From contig NC_081840.1 in NCBI RefSeq assembly GCF_963259705.1, positions 99,430,626 through 99,494,625 of the forward strand: DNA of 64,000 nt, written 5' to 3'. The stretch's first letter is position 1; every line of letters begins with the position of its first letter. Positions 45,530 to 57,297 of the stretch are shown piece after piece. Below the pieces are notes generated by a model that saw only the letters and a program-made list of their open reading frames with translations, did no database searches and was not told the DNA's origin. Position numbers and translations under genes: made by a program. The DNA comes from Myotis daubentonii. Its lineage: Eukaryota > Chordata > Mammalia > Chiroptera > Vespertilionidae.

Positions 45530-45790
45530 ACTGGCTGGTATTCATTTTTGGCATTTGTCACAGAAGTAGGACAGCTGCTCCTCCATCCAGGACACATCTC
45601 CTTCATCACTGTTGAGAGAATCCCCACTCTGATCATGAGACAAGTACACTGATGCCTGGTCCTCCGATTCAACAATCAGGAGAGTCTCCCCCTCCACTTC
45701 ACCCTCCTCCAGTCCTTCTGAGGTAGAGGTTCTTGTGGCTTCATCATCATGGCGACTTATCAAACTACCTAGGTGGATGTTACTATCCAT
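45530..45790 (-). pseudogene. KAT14: KAT14 (CSRP2BP) 5' coding exon, pseudogene
   Basis: About 83 codons match the N-terminus of KAT14, a subunit of the ATAC histone acetyltransferase complex: SLISRHDDEATRTSTSEGLE, GETLLIVESEDQAS, SGDSLNSDEGDVSWMEEQLS, YFCDKCQK. The next codon, Trp in the human protein, is TGA here. Four more codons match (IPAS), then the match stops at GTAAGG, which looks like the parent's splice donor. The rest of KAT14, with its zinc-finger and acetyltransferase regions, is absent. Confidence 0.93.
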
Positions 45791-46107
45791 CCCTTCTTTC
45801 TCAGAGGGTCAGAAGTGCTTTTGTAACAATCCTAAGCTCTGACCAAGCTTAAAGAGGCTTTTATCAGGATTACACAAACAAAAACTCTTCAGGAGAGTGT
45901 CTGCCCTATTCTCTACTCAGATATAATGAACTTTTAAAGTAATAATTTAGTATAATCCATTGTCCTTTTCTTTGATTGAGTTTAAAAGGACAGTGACCAA
46001 AAAAGGTTGAAAATCTTACTAAGCTATTCTCCATCAACACACTCACATGCACATACACATTCAACACTATCTGTCCCATCAGTATTTCACATTCATTTCA
46101 AGTCATG

Positions 46108-46347
46108 TTATTTGAGATCCTTTGCCAATAACATCTTCTCTTTTTCGGCTTCAAGTTGCTCAGTCAAAAGAACCTGTTCTCCCAAAAGACGAATGTTTTC
46201 TTTTTTCTGATTTTGCCTCTCAATGTCTCTGATCACTCTGTCACGAAGCCTCTACCGGTCCTGCCACTGGTTCAGATGCACACCGACCACGGTGGCCACC
46301 GTCAGCACCACTGAGAGGCCCAGCACCAGCTTTGAGTTCCTCGATAT
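46108..46347 (-). pseudogene. PET117: PET117 pseudogene (retrocopy)
   Basis: Matches human PET117 (81 residues), a small mitochondrial factor for cytochrome c oxidase assembly, from the serine-arginine start to the C-terminus: LVLGLSVVLTVATVVGVHL, VIRDIERQ, KKENIRLLGEQ, LLTEQLEAEKEKMLLAK. The intron of the parent is absent. The start codon is ATA instead of ATG, an in-frame TAG replaces a Gln-like position before RLRD, and the C-terminus ends two or so codons early. It cannot encode the protein as it stands. Confidence 0.93.
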
Positions 46348-46637
46348 CCCCGCGCGGGGTGCCCCCTCCCACCACCCATAATATTTCTTCTGAATCTGTG
46401 AAATATGCCATTAGTATTTTATTGGGTATTGTGATTAATCTATAGATTGCTTTGGGTAGTATGGACAATTTAATAATGTTAATACTTCCAATCCATGAAC
46501 ACATATATTCTTCCACTTGTTTGTATCTTCCGCTTTTTTTTTTTTCAATGTCCTATAGTTTTCTGAATACAGGTCTTTTACCTCCTTGGATAAGTTTATT
46601 CCTAGGTACCTTATTTTTTTCTGTAGCATTGATAAAT

Positions 46638-46638
<1 letters not shown>

Positions 46639-46704
<66 letters not shown>
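46639..46704. repeat. (AT)n microsatellite
   Basis: About 66 bp of alternating AT with one C interruption, inside L1. Confidence 0.97.
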
Positions 46705-47414
46705 TAGTTTATCTTTCTGAGAGTTCATTATTGGTATATAGAAATGTCATTGATTCTGGATGTTAATTTTGTAACCAGCTACGTTGTTGAATTTTTTAAA
46801 TTAAATCTAGTATTTTTTTGGAGGAATATTTAGGGTTTTCTATGTACAATATCATGGCATCTGAAAATAATGATAGTTTTACTTCCTCCTTTCCAATTTA
46901 AATGCCTATTATTTTTTCTTCTTGTCTGATTGCTGTGGTTAGGACTTCTAGTACTATGTGAAAGCAGACATCTTTGTCTTGTTCCTGATCTTAGTTTTGC
47001 CCATTGAGTATGATGTTGGCTGTAAGTTTGTCATATATGGCTTTTATATGTTGAGGTATTATCCCTGTATTCCCACTTTGCTAAGAGTTTTTATCAAAAA
47101 TTGGTGCTGGATTTTGTCAAATGCTTTTTCTGTGTTTATTGATATGATCATGTGATTTTTATCCTCCATTTGTTTATGTGATGTATAACATCTATTGGTT
47201 TGTGAATATTCTACCAGCCTTGCATCCCCACATTAAATTCCACTTTGTCATAGGGTATGATCTTTTCAATGTATTGCTGAATCCAATTTACTAATATTTT
47301 GTTGAGGATTTTAGCATCTATGTTCATCAGGAATAAAGGTCTGTAATTTTCTTTCTTTGTAGTCTTTTTATCTGGTTGTAGAGTTAGGACAATGATGACC
47401 TCATAAAACTCACC

Positions 47415-50030
47415 TATGGGAGTTTTACCAAACATCCAAAGAACTAAAACCTATCCTTCTCAGACTATTCCAAAAAATCAAAGAGGAAGGTACACTTACA
47501 GCTCTTTCTATGAAGCCAGCATTACTGTAAACCCAAAACCAGATAAAGACACTATAGAGAAAGAGAATTACAGGTCAATATCCCTGATGAACATAGATAC
47601 TAAAATCCTCTACAAAATTCTAGCAAATCAAATCCAGCATTACATTAAGAAGATCATACAACATGACCAAGTGGAATTTATTCTAGGTATGCAAGGCTGG
47701 TACAATATCCACAAATCAATAAATGTGATACATCACATAAACAAACTGAAAGACAAAAATCACATAATCATATCAATTGATGCAGAAAAGGCATTTGACA
47801 AAACCCAACACTCTTTTCTGATAAAAACTCTCAGTAAAGTGGGAATAGAGGGAGCATATTTCAACATGATAAAGGCCAAATATGACAAACTACAGCCAAC
47901 ATCATACTCAATGGGCAAAAACTAAAACCATTTCCTTTGTTGCTACAAGACAGGGATGCCCACTTTCACCACCCCTGTTCAACATAGTACTGGAAGTGCT
48001 AGCCATAGCGACCAGACAAGAAGAAATAAAAGGCATCAAAATTGGAAAAGAAGTAGTAAAAATGTCATTATTCACAGATGACATAATATTGTACATCGAA
48101 AACCCTAAAGACCCCATCAATAAACTAGTAGACTTAATAAATGAATTCAGCAATGTAGCAGGATACAAAATTAACACCAAGAAATCTATGGCTTTTTTAT
48201 ACACCAAAAATGAATTCACAGAAAGAGAAACTAAAAGACAATCCCATTTACCATTGCAACAAAAATATTAAGATGCCAAGGAATAAATTTAACTAAGGAG
48301 TTAAAGGACATGTACTCAGAAAATTAAAGGATGCTGAAAAAAGAGATAGAGGAAGATATAAACAAATGAAAGAATATACCATGTTTATGGATTGATAGAA
48401 TCAATATCATTAAAATGTCCATACTACCCAAAGCATTCTATAGATTCAATGTAATCCCCATTAAAATACCAACAGCATTATTCAAAGACCTAGAACAAAC
48501 TCTCCAAAAATTCATCTGGAGTAAAAACAGACCCCGAATAGCTGCAGTAATCTTGAGAAAGAAGAACAATGTTGGAGGGATCACAATAACAGATTTCAAG
48601 CTATATTACAAAGCCACTATTCTCAAAACTCCCTGGTACTGGCACAAGAACAGACATATAGACCAATGGAACAGAACAGAGAACCCAGAACTGGCCCAAG
48701 CCATTATGTTCAATTAATATTTGACAAAGGAGGCAAGAGCATACAATGAAGTCAAGACAGCCTCTTCAATAAATGATGCTGGGAAAATTGGACAGATACT
48801 TGCAAAAAAATGAAACCAGACCACCAACTTACACCATACACAAAAATAATCTCAAAATGGATAAAGATGGGAAACCATAAAGAGCTTAGAAGCCATAAGC
48901 AGCAAATTATCAGACATACAGTATGTCATAGTAATATCTTTACCGATATAGCTCCTAGGGCAAAGGAAACTAAGGAGAAAATAAACAAATGGGACTACAT
49001 CAAAATAAAAAGCTTCTGCACAGCAAAAGAAACCATCAATAAAACAATAAGAAAGCCCACTGCATGAGAGAACATATTTGCCAATGTTATCTCTGATAAG
49101 TGTTTAATCTCCAAAATTTATAGACAACTCATAAATTCCTTAACAAAAGGAAGATAAATGATCCAATCAAAAAATGGGCAAAGGACCTAAATAGACACCT
49201 TTAAAAAGAGGACATACATTAGGGCAAGAGACATATGAAAACATGCTCAAAGTCACTAATCATCCAAGAGGTGCAAATCAAAATGACAATGAGGTACCAT
49301 CTCACACCTGTCAGAACGGCTATCATCAACAAATTACTAATGACAAGTGCTGGCGAGGATGCAGAGAAAAAGGAACCCTCTTGTACTGCTGGTGGGAATA
49401 CAGACTGGTGCAGCCACTGTGGAAAACAGTATGGCGTTTCCTCAAAAAATTAAAAATGGAACTTCCATTTGACCCAGTAATCCCACTTCTAGGAATGTAT
49501 CTCAAGGAAACAGAAACATCAATCAGAAAGGATATATGTACCCCTATGTTCATAGCAGCACAATTTACAATAGCTAAAATTTAATTTAGAAACAGCCTAA
49601 GTGCCCATCGGCAGATGAGTGGATTAGAAAACTGTGGTATATCTCCACAACAGAATTCTATAAATTGCTGTAAAAAAAAAATTCTTACCATTTGCTTCAG
49701 CACGGATGGAACTGGATAGCATTATGCTAAGTGAAATAAGCCAGTCGGAGAAAGATAAATATCACATGATCTCACTCATTTGTGGAATATAATGAACAAT
49801 ATAAACTGATGAATAAAAATAGAACCAGAGACATAGAAGCATCGAACAGACTGTATGAGATCAACCAAAGGACTTGTATGTATGCATAAGAGCATAACCA
49901 ATGGACTTAGACAGGAAGGGGGTGAGGGCTTGTGCTGGGAGGTAGGGGTGGCCGGGGAGAGGTTAATGGGGGACAAGGAGACTCATGTAATACTTTAAAC
50001 AATAAAGAATTTAAATTAAAAAAAAAACCA
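47415..50030 (+). mobile_element. plus-strand L1, 5'-truncated, inserted in the minus-strand L1
   Basis: It begins in mid ORF2 (GGAGTTTTACCAAACATCC) and runs to the 3' UTR, TAATACTTTAAACAATAAAG and A tail. ORF2 relics: 47416-47925 reverse transcriptase ([20 protein letters not shown] in the next frame), 47882-48271 with the FTDDI active-site motif, and C-terminal parts to 49584. Frames are broken in several places. Candidate target duplications are AAACTCACCTATG (just left of 47415) and AAACTCCCCTGTG (just right of 50030). Confidence 0.9.
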
Positions 50031-53000
50031 AACTCCCCTGTGAAGCCATCCAGTACAGGACTTTTGTTTGCTTAGAGTTTTTTGATTACTGATTCAATTT
50101 CACTAGTTATTATTGGCCCATTCAGGTTTTCTGTTTCTTCATGATTAAGTTTTGGTAGATTGTATGTTTCTAGTAATTTGCCCATTTTGCTCAGGTTGTT
50201 AAATTTGTTTGAACATAGTTCATAATACTTTCTTACAATTCTTTATATTTCTGTGGCGTCCGTTGTTTCTTTAATGCTTTCATTTCTGATTTTATTTATT
50301 TGGGTCTTCTCTTTGGCTTATGATGAGTCTGGATAAAGTTTCATCAATCTTGTTTATCTTTTCAATGAAATTGCTCTTGGTTTCATTGATCTTTTATATT
50401 GTTATTTTTCTCTGTCATTTATTTTCCCTCTGATATTTATTATTTCCTTCCTTTTTCTTACTCTGAGCTTTTCTTCTTTTTCTCTTTCTAGTTCTTTTAG
50501 CTGTAGGGTTAAATAGTTTATCTGAGATTTTTCTAGTTTCTTTAGGAAAGCCTGTAATGCTATGAACTTCCCTATATGAACTGTTTTTGCTTTGTCCCAT
50601 AGATTATGGGTTGTTGTGTGTTCATATTTTTCCCCAGAAGTTTTTAATTACTTCCTTGATTTCATTGGTAACCCATTCTTTGTTTAATTCCATGTGCTTG
50701 AATGTTTTTGAGTGTTTTGGGTTTTTTTTTGTATTTTGTTTCTAGTTTCATACCATTGTGATCCAAGATGCTTTACATGGTTTCAATTTTCTCAAGCTTG
50801 TAGAGACTTATTTTGTGTCCTAACATGTGGTCTATCTTTGAGACTGTCCCATGTGCACTTGAGAAGAATGTATATTCTGCAGCTTTGGGGTGAAATGTTC
50901 AGTAATTGTCAATTAATCCATCTGAACTAGTGTATTGCTTAAGGTTGCTGTTTGCTTGTTGATTTTTTTGTCTGGAACATTTATCCAGTGATGTCAGTGG
51001 GTGGTAAAGTCCCCTACTATGACTGTTTGGTGTTGATATCTTCTTTAAAGTCCTCCAATAGTTTTTTTTTTAATATATATTTAGGTGTACCTATATTAGA
51101 TGTATATATGTTTACCAGGGTTACATCCTTTTTTTGGATCAATCCCTGGAGTATTATGTATTGACCTACTTTGTCTTGTTTATAGCCTTTGTTTTGTGGT
51201 CTATTTGGTCAGATTTAAGAATTGCTACCTCTGCTTTTTTTTTGTTTTCATTTGCTTGGAAAATTCTTTTCCATTCCTTCACTTTCATCCGGTGTGACTC
51301 TTTTTTTCTGAGGTGGGTCTCTTAAAGACAGTATATATATAGGCCATGCTTTCTTATCCATTCAGCTACCCTAGGTCTCTTCATTGGAACATTTAATCCA
51401 TTTACATTTAAGGTTATTATTGATAGGTACTTATTTATTGCCATTTTTATTCTTCATGCCTATGCTACTCTATTTCTTCTTAGAGCCGTTTCTTTAACAT
51501 TTCATGCAATGCTGGTTTGGTGGTAATGAACTCCTTTAGCTTTATTTTTTTGTTTGGGAAGGTCTTTATTTCACCTTCAATTTTGAATGATAGCCTTGCT
51601 AGAGAGCATAGTCTTTGTTTCAGATCCTTGCTTTTCATTACTTTAAAAACATCATGCCATTCTCTTCTGGCCTGTAGAGTTTCTGTTGAGACATCAGTTG
51701 ACAGCCTATGGGAGTTCCCTTGAAGGTAACTGTCTCTGTCTTCCTGCCCTTAAGATTCTCTCTTTGTCTTTAACATTTGCCATTTTAATTATGATATGTC
51801 TTGGTTTGGGTCTCTTTGATTCATCTTGCTTGGGGCGCTCTGTGCTTCTGGAACTTGTATGACTTTTTTATTCACCAGATTTGGGAAATTTCCTATCATT
51901 ATTTCTGCAAACAGTTTCTCTATCCCTTGCTCAATTTCTTCCCCCTCTGGAAATCCCTATGATGTGTATGTTATTCTGTTTCACATTGTCCCAAAGTTCC
52001 CTTAAACTGTCCTCATGCTTTTTATTCTTTTTGTTGCTCTGATTGAGTGATATTTATTCTATCTTGTCTTCCAATTCACTGATTTGATCCTCTGTTTCTT
52101 CTAACCTACTGTTAATTCCTTCCAGTGTATTTTTTACTTCAGCTATTTCATTCTTCATTTCTGACTGATTCTTTTTCAATGTTTCTATGTTGTTTTTCAT
52201 GCTAGTGAGCATTCTAAAAACCATTACTTTATACTCTGTTTCTGATAAATTGCTTGCCTCCATTTCACTTAGCTCTTTTTCTGGAGATTCCTTCTGTTCT
52301 TTCATTTGTGGGCCCGTTTCTTTATTTCCCTATTTTTGTTGTTTCTTTGTGTTCATTTCTTTGAACTGGATAAGACTGCTATGCCTCCCAGTCTTGACGA
52401 AGTGGCCTTATTGTGGGACACAGTGGTGTAGTCTCCTTGATCTTCTGAGTAGAATGCTCTAGGAATGTTCCTTGTGTGGACCCTTTAGTTGTATTTTGGT
52501 CTTAACTACTTTTGTACCATTCAAGGGTGGTCTCAGTCCTTAGGGTTGCTAACTGTAAGACTCAATCCCGACCATGTCATGCCAGCTGTTATATAGGTGC
52601 TGACAGAACAAAACAGGACAAAATAAAACCAACTGAAAAACATGAAAACAACAAGAAAGACTGAAAAAGAAAATGGAAAGAAAGACATAAAAATACTAAA
52701 AGACACAAGAAGAATTACAGGGGGGGGGGGGGGGCGGAAAGAGCCAATATGAAGGAAAAGAAGGAAAAGAATTATAATAAGAATAAAAAAAAATTAAATA
52801 ATAAGAATTTTAAAATGTAATACTAATGAATAAGTTAAAATATAGAACAGGAAAATAAAAACAGAAAAGACAAGAGAAAAGGAAAAAGTAGAATAAAATA
52901 AGAAAAAGTAAAAATAATTTTAAAAAGAGAAAGACAGAAAAAATAGAATAAAAAGATAAATAAGAGATATAAAAGAAAAAAGAGAGGCAAGAAAAAACAA

Positions 53001-53960
53001 AAAACAACTTTGGACCTATTTGTGGAACTTGCTGGATTTTGCTCTGATGTTGCTCATTCTGGCTCCTTGTATGTTGTTCCTGGGCCTCCTGGGAGCTTCT
53101 CTGGTGCAGGTCAATGTGAGTCTATGTCCCTGTCTCATCCTGGACAACTTGACTTAAGCTCAGCAGGGCAGAGTCATAAGTAGATCAAAGGGTGGATCCC
53201 CCACAGCCCAGAGGCTGGGTCTGCTTTGGGACTCACACCTTGAATGTCCCTGTTTGGAGCTGCTCTTCCTTCCCTTGTTGAACTGGGCTCTTTGGAGGAA
53301 TCTTGGTCTTGGCCAGGAAACCTTGAACTAACTTACATTGGATCTGGTTCCCATAGCTTGTAGGTGGGATGGAGGGATGGGGGAGGGCGGGGCAGGTAAT
53401 TCCTCTCCTTCCAGTGTCTCAGCTATACCTGGCTTGCTGGCATCTCCTCACTGTCCCTTCAAGCAGGAGAGGATAAAAAAAATAAAAAAATAAAAAATCA
53501 GCCCCACTTGGCACTCAAACCTTTCAATGCCACTGGCTCCCACTCAGCAGGACCTCCACCTGCTCTGTGACCAGACCAAGTATCTGAGACCCCCACGCTA
53601 CCAGACCCAGCTGCAGGAGTGCAGATTTTCCAGCCCAGACCTATTCCCCCTTGTCTTGGGGTCACTGCAGGGTAGGGCAGAAACAGTTTTTCCACAGGTT
53701 GGGCAAGACCAATCCTCCTTCCCAAGCCCCACTGTCCAGTTTCTGTCAGCCCTCCACCAAAAGTTCCTCCAGAAAATAAAGGCTCTCTCAGATTCACTGG
53801 TGGTTGTGCCTGCCTGATATCTCTGCTGGCCCCGAAATCCAGGGTGTGGCCCCTCCTGTAGACACAATTCAGGTCTAACTTCCCCTAGACAGCATGATGG
53901 CTATGTCAGGGTGCTCATGTTGCTCCCTGCAGCGAGTCTGAGCCTCAAAGTCACGCTGCT
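50031..53960 (-). mobile_element. minus-strand L1, 5' half
   Basis: Continuation of the L1 at 43630-47414: ORF2 endonuclease region (50.0-51.4 kb in reverse), then an ORF1 region. The ORF1 coiled-coil start is open at 52054-52305 (ETEYKVMVFRMLTSMKNNIE). The ORF1 central text is at about 51.9-52.05 kb. A G-run and A/AG-rich tract (52.6-53.0 kb) and a GC-richer 5' region (53.0-53.96 kb) follow. ORF1 C-terminal and ORF2 frames are broken. Open frames at 53.5-53.87 kb lie in the L1 5' region and are not considered genes. Confidence 0.82.
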
Positions 53961-53972
53961 CAGAGATGTACC

Positions 53973-54094
53973 TTTTTTAAAAAAATTTATTTTAGAGAGA
54001 CAGGAAAGAAGAAGGATAGAGAGATAGAAACATTGGTGAGAGAGAAACATCGATTGGCTGCATCCTGCACCACCATCACCACCAACAACCGGGC
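53973..54094 (-). repeat. truncated tRNA-derived SINE
   Basis: Tail half of a reverse Ves-type SINE, with GAGATGTACCTTT on each side (about 53964-53976 and 54098-54110). Confidence 0.82.
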
Positions 54095-54185
54095 TCGGAG
54101 ATGTACCTTTATAACTGAAACTTTTTACTGTGTGACTTTGGACAAGTCCTTTAATTTTTTTGCTATCTCAGTTTTCCCAAAGGGC

Positions 54186-56621
54186 GAGAGCTTCTGGTCA
54201 AGAGGGCAGAATAGGTAAACATGGTACCTTGCATTCTCCCACAACTAAGCTACAGAACAACTGTTATTGAGAACCTTCTGAAGTCTACCTGAACAGAAGT
54301 CCTGTAACTAAGGAAATATGAAAGAAGCTACATTGAGAATGGTAGGAAGGGTGAAAACTCAAAACAGGATAGTCCTTCACCCACGTAAGTCAATTAAAAT
54401 GGGAGGGATACCTTAGGTGTGGAGGCTTCCCCTGAGGAGAGAGGGGAACCAGGCCCACACCAGGTCCACCAGCCCAGGGTTCCAGTGCTAGGAAGAGAAG
54501 TCCCTATAACTTCTGGATGTGAAAATGAGCAGGGATTGTGGCTGAGTAAGATGGAAGGCTCTGGAGTCCCAGGTGTTCCTCTTAAAGGGCTCATGCATGG
54601 ACTTACTCAGACTCATTCACTCTGGGATTCAGCACTGGAATGGAAGATTGAAAGGCACCAGGAACATACAAGGAGGATCTGAAGTGTCTGCCATCAGGAC
54701 AAGGATTGGAGTAACATCTTTCTCCCAGAAAAGAGTGCTTACAGAGGCCATTGTTCCTTTACTGAACTCTCCCCCCACAGAACCGGCAGGCAGGCACCAT
54801 ATCTGAGTCTCTAGCAACCAGGTTAACATAGTTCCCTGACCCTGGTGATTCACTGAGACCCTACCCCACTCAATTCTCAGACCCAACCAAGTCACTTCCA
54901 TACAAATTGCCCATCTTAGTTCATGCTTTTGATTTTCCTAAAATCTCTCAAAGGTTCACAAACCACAAAAAGCAGCACTGGGACTCAGTATGCCTCATAC
55001 CCCTTGCTAAATGGCCCCAGGCCCGACACTAGCAGCAGCCAGGTTTGGCTCACAGCTTGGCCACTCCTGGGCACCTCCAAGCCCAGCACAAGTAGCAGCC
55101 ATTTACAGATTGCTTTGTAGTTCATGCTTATTGGTCCTAAGCAGGCACAGGTGGTTGCTCATCTTGGCCTGTACCTCCTGGGATGCCCCAGGGCCAGCAC
55201 ACCTGGTTGACATCTTCATACCACATCAAAGCACTACCAAACCATCTCCGTGAGTGACATACTCAAGGGTGGATTAGTGGGCAACAGAGCCTTGCTGAAG
55301 CAAGTCCTGCTCTGTGGGTTCAGCCTTTCAAAGCAGATCCTCCAAGGTGGTCCACAAGCAGTCCTTGCAGCCATTGGCCTGGAGGTAAATCCCTCCCACT
55401 GATGTGCCAATAACAATTAAGGCTCAACTCCTAAAGGAGGGTGCATACAGCCTACGTGGAAGGTGTACCTGGAGAGCCCAGCTTGGGTGACCACTGGGCT
55501 CTACAGGACATATACCTCATAAGGCCACTCTATCAACACTGGGAGACATAAAAGTTCTACTTAACATATTAAGCACCCTGTCAGTCACCGGTGACTAACA
55601 TACTTTCCATCCCAAAGACAAAACAGGCTGGGTGCTTAACGTGTTAATACACAGAAACAAACACAGGAAGGCAGCCAAAGTGAGGAGACAAAGAAACATG
55701 GTCTAAATAAAAGAACAAAATAAAACTCCAGAAAACAAACTAAACAACATGGAGACAAGCAATCTAGTAGATGCAGAGTTCAAAACACTGTTCTACTAAT
55801 GTTCAACAAACATAGGGGAAGAACAGATCAACACAGTGAGAAGTGAAAAAGATAGAAAACAATGGAGATAGAAAACCTAAAATAGTGCCAGTCAGAAATG
55901 AAGAATACAGTTACTCAATTGAAGAATATATTACAGTGAATCAACAGTAGAGCACATGAAGAGGATCAAACCACTGATTTATAAGATAAGGAAACAGAAA
56001 ACACCCAATTAGAACAGCAAAAAGAAAAAAGATCCAAAAAAAAAAATTAAGACAGTTTAAGGAGCCTCTGCAACAAATTTAACTGTACTGAAATTCACAT
56101 CATGGGGGTGCTGGAAAAATAAGAGAGAGAACAAGAAATTGAAAATCTATTTGAAAAAAATAATGACAGAAAACTTCCCTAACCTGGAAATAGACATACA
56201 AGCCCAGGTAGCAGAGAGTCCCTAACAAGATGAACCCAAAAAGGCCCACACCAAGACACATCATAATTAAAATGTCAAAGGTAAAAAACAAAGAGAATCT
56301 TAAAAGCAGCAAGAAAAAAGCAATAAGTTACCTACAAGGGAACTTCTATAAAACTGTCAGCTGATTTCTCAACAGAAACTTTTCAGGATAGAAAGGATTG
56401 GCACAAAATATTCAAAGTGATGTAAACCAAGCACTTACATCCAGGATTACTCTGCCTGGAAAAGCTATCATTTAGAATTGAAGAACAGATAAAGAGCTTC
56501 CCAGACAAAAAAAGCTAAAGGTATTCATCACCATCAAACCAATATTACAAGGAATGTTAAAGGGTCTTCTTTAAGAAAAAGAATAAAAATAAGTTAAAAA
56601 ATATGAAAAACAAAATGGCAA
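54186..56621 (+). mobile_element. plus-strand L1, 5' region and ORF1 region
   Basis: 'CTTCTGGTCAAGAGGGCAGA' starts an L1-like 5' region. Decayed ORF1-region text follows ('CAGAAACTTTTCAGGATAG', 'AAGAGCTTCCCAGACAAAA', 'AAAGGTATTCATCACCATCA'). It reaches the start of ORF2 (ATGGCA at 56615-56620), where the composite Helitron is inserted. The 5' edge is approximate. Confidence 0.8.
55565..55643. mobile_element. 79-bp piggyBac-type micro-element
   Basis: Flanked by TTAA on both sides (55561-55564 and 55644-55647), the duplicated target typical of piggyBac elements. The inverted ends are CATATTAAGCACCC and, in reverse, CACGTTAAGCACCC. No coding capacity. Confidence 0.82.
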
Positions 56622-56920
56622 TCTACACTAATAAAAGACAAAGATGCTAACTGACCATACCTTCGCTATGCCCAAGCACGCCCACCAGCCAATCAGAGCG
56701 ATTATATGCAAATTAACCCAACCAAGATGGCGGCCTGCAGCCATGGAACTGGAGCAAGCAGGAGGCTTGTTTGCCCCGGCAATGGAGGAAGCCAAGCTTC
56801 CTGCCTGCCCTGGCCAGCTGTGGCCTCTGCAAAAGGCAACAAAGTTTCAATTATAGAAGCTAAATAAATCCCAGGCACCTGCTTCTGGCCAGCCTCCACT
56901 GGGAGCTTGGGTGGCTTGGG

Positions 56921-57250
56921 GCTGTGGCCAGCCTGCAAACAGCCATCAGCCCCTCACCCAGGCTGGTCAGGCACCCCAGGGGGGGACCTCCACCCTAAAG
57001 GGGCTGTGGCCAGACTGCAAATAGCCATCAGCCCTTCACCCAGGATGGCCAGGCACTCCAGTGGGGACCCCCAACCTGAAGGGGCTGTGGCCAGCCTGCA
57101 AACAGCCATCAGCCCCTCACCCGGGCTGGCCAGGCACCCCAGCAGGACCCCCCCTCCCTGAAGGGGGTTTGGCCAGCCTGAAAATGGCCCTCAGCCCCTC
57201 ACCCAGGCTGGCCAGGCACCCCAACGGGACCCCCACCCTGATTCAGGACA
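56921..57250. repeat. minisatellite inside the Helitron, about 82-bp unit
   Basis: Four imperfect units start near 56921, 57003, 57084 and 57167, each with GGCCAGCCTG, ATCAGCCCCTCACCC and GGCCAGGCACCCC blocks. Plus-strand open frames here come from the repeat period, not from a gene. Confidence 0.9.
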
Positions 57251-57297
57251 CCCTTCAGGGCAAACCAGCCAGCCCCCACCCATGCACCAGGCCTAAA

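Larger units (their letters stand above)
45407..46376 (-). pseudogene. retrocopy of a joint PET117-KAT14 transcript
   Basis: A 970-bp minus-oriented insert inside the L1, flanked by a perfect 15-bp duplication CATAATATTTCTTCT (45392-45406 and 46377-46391). In transcript order it holds a GC-rich 5' leader, the whole PET117 reading frame, about 317 bp of non-coding sequence, the first coding part of KAT14, and a non-coding 3' part that starts with GTAAG at the KAT14 exon end. The L1 text continues on both sides. The A tail at the 3' end is short or decayed. The two genes are, to my knowledge, neighbours in the same orientation on human chromosome 20p11, so the source was probably a read-through or long PET117 transcript. 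Confidence 0.9.
43630..47414 (-). mobile_element. minus-strand L1, 3' half
   Basis: Left T-rich tail and TTGTTGAAAGTATTACATA mark the L1 3' end. ORF2 relics follow in reverse: the C-terminal domain ([30 protein letters not shown]-type antisense excluded, EYYAAVKKKELLPF) and, towards 47.3 kb, the reverse-transcriptase domain (KKENYRP). It is interrupted by a SINE, the PET117-KAT14 retrocopy and an (AT)n tract, and it is cut at 47414 by an oppositely oriented L1. Roughly 95 bp of ORF2 seem missing at that point. It resumes at 50031. Confidence 0.88.

Noticed and set aside
53498..53867. Open frames of 89-99 residues on both strands
   Set aside because: They lie in the GC-richer 5' region of the minus-strand L1 and resemble no known protein.
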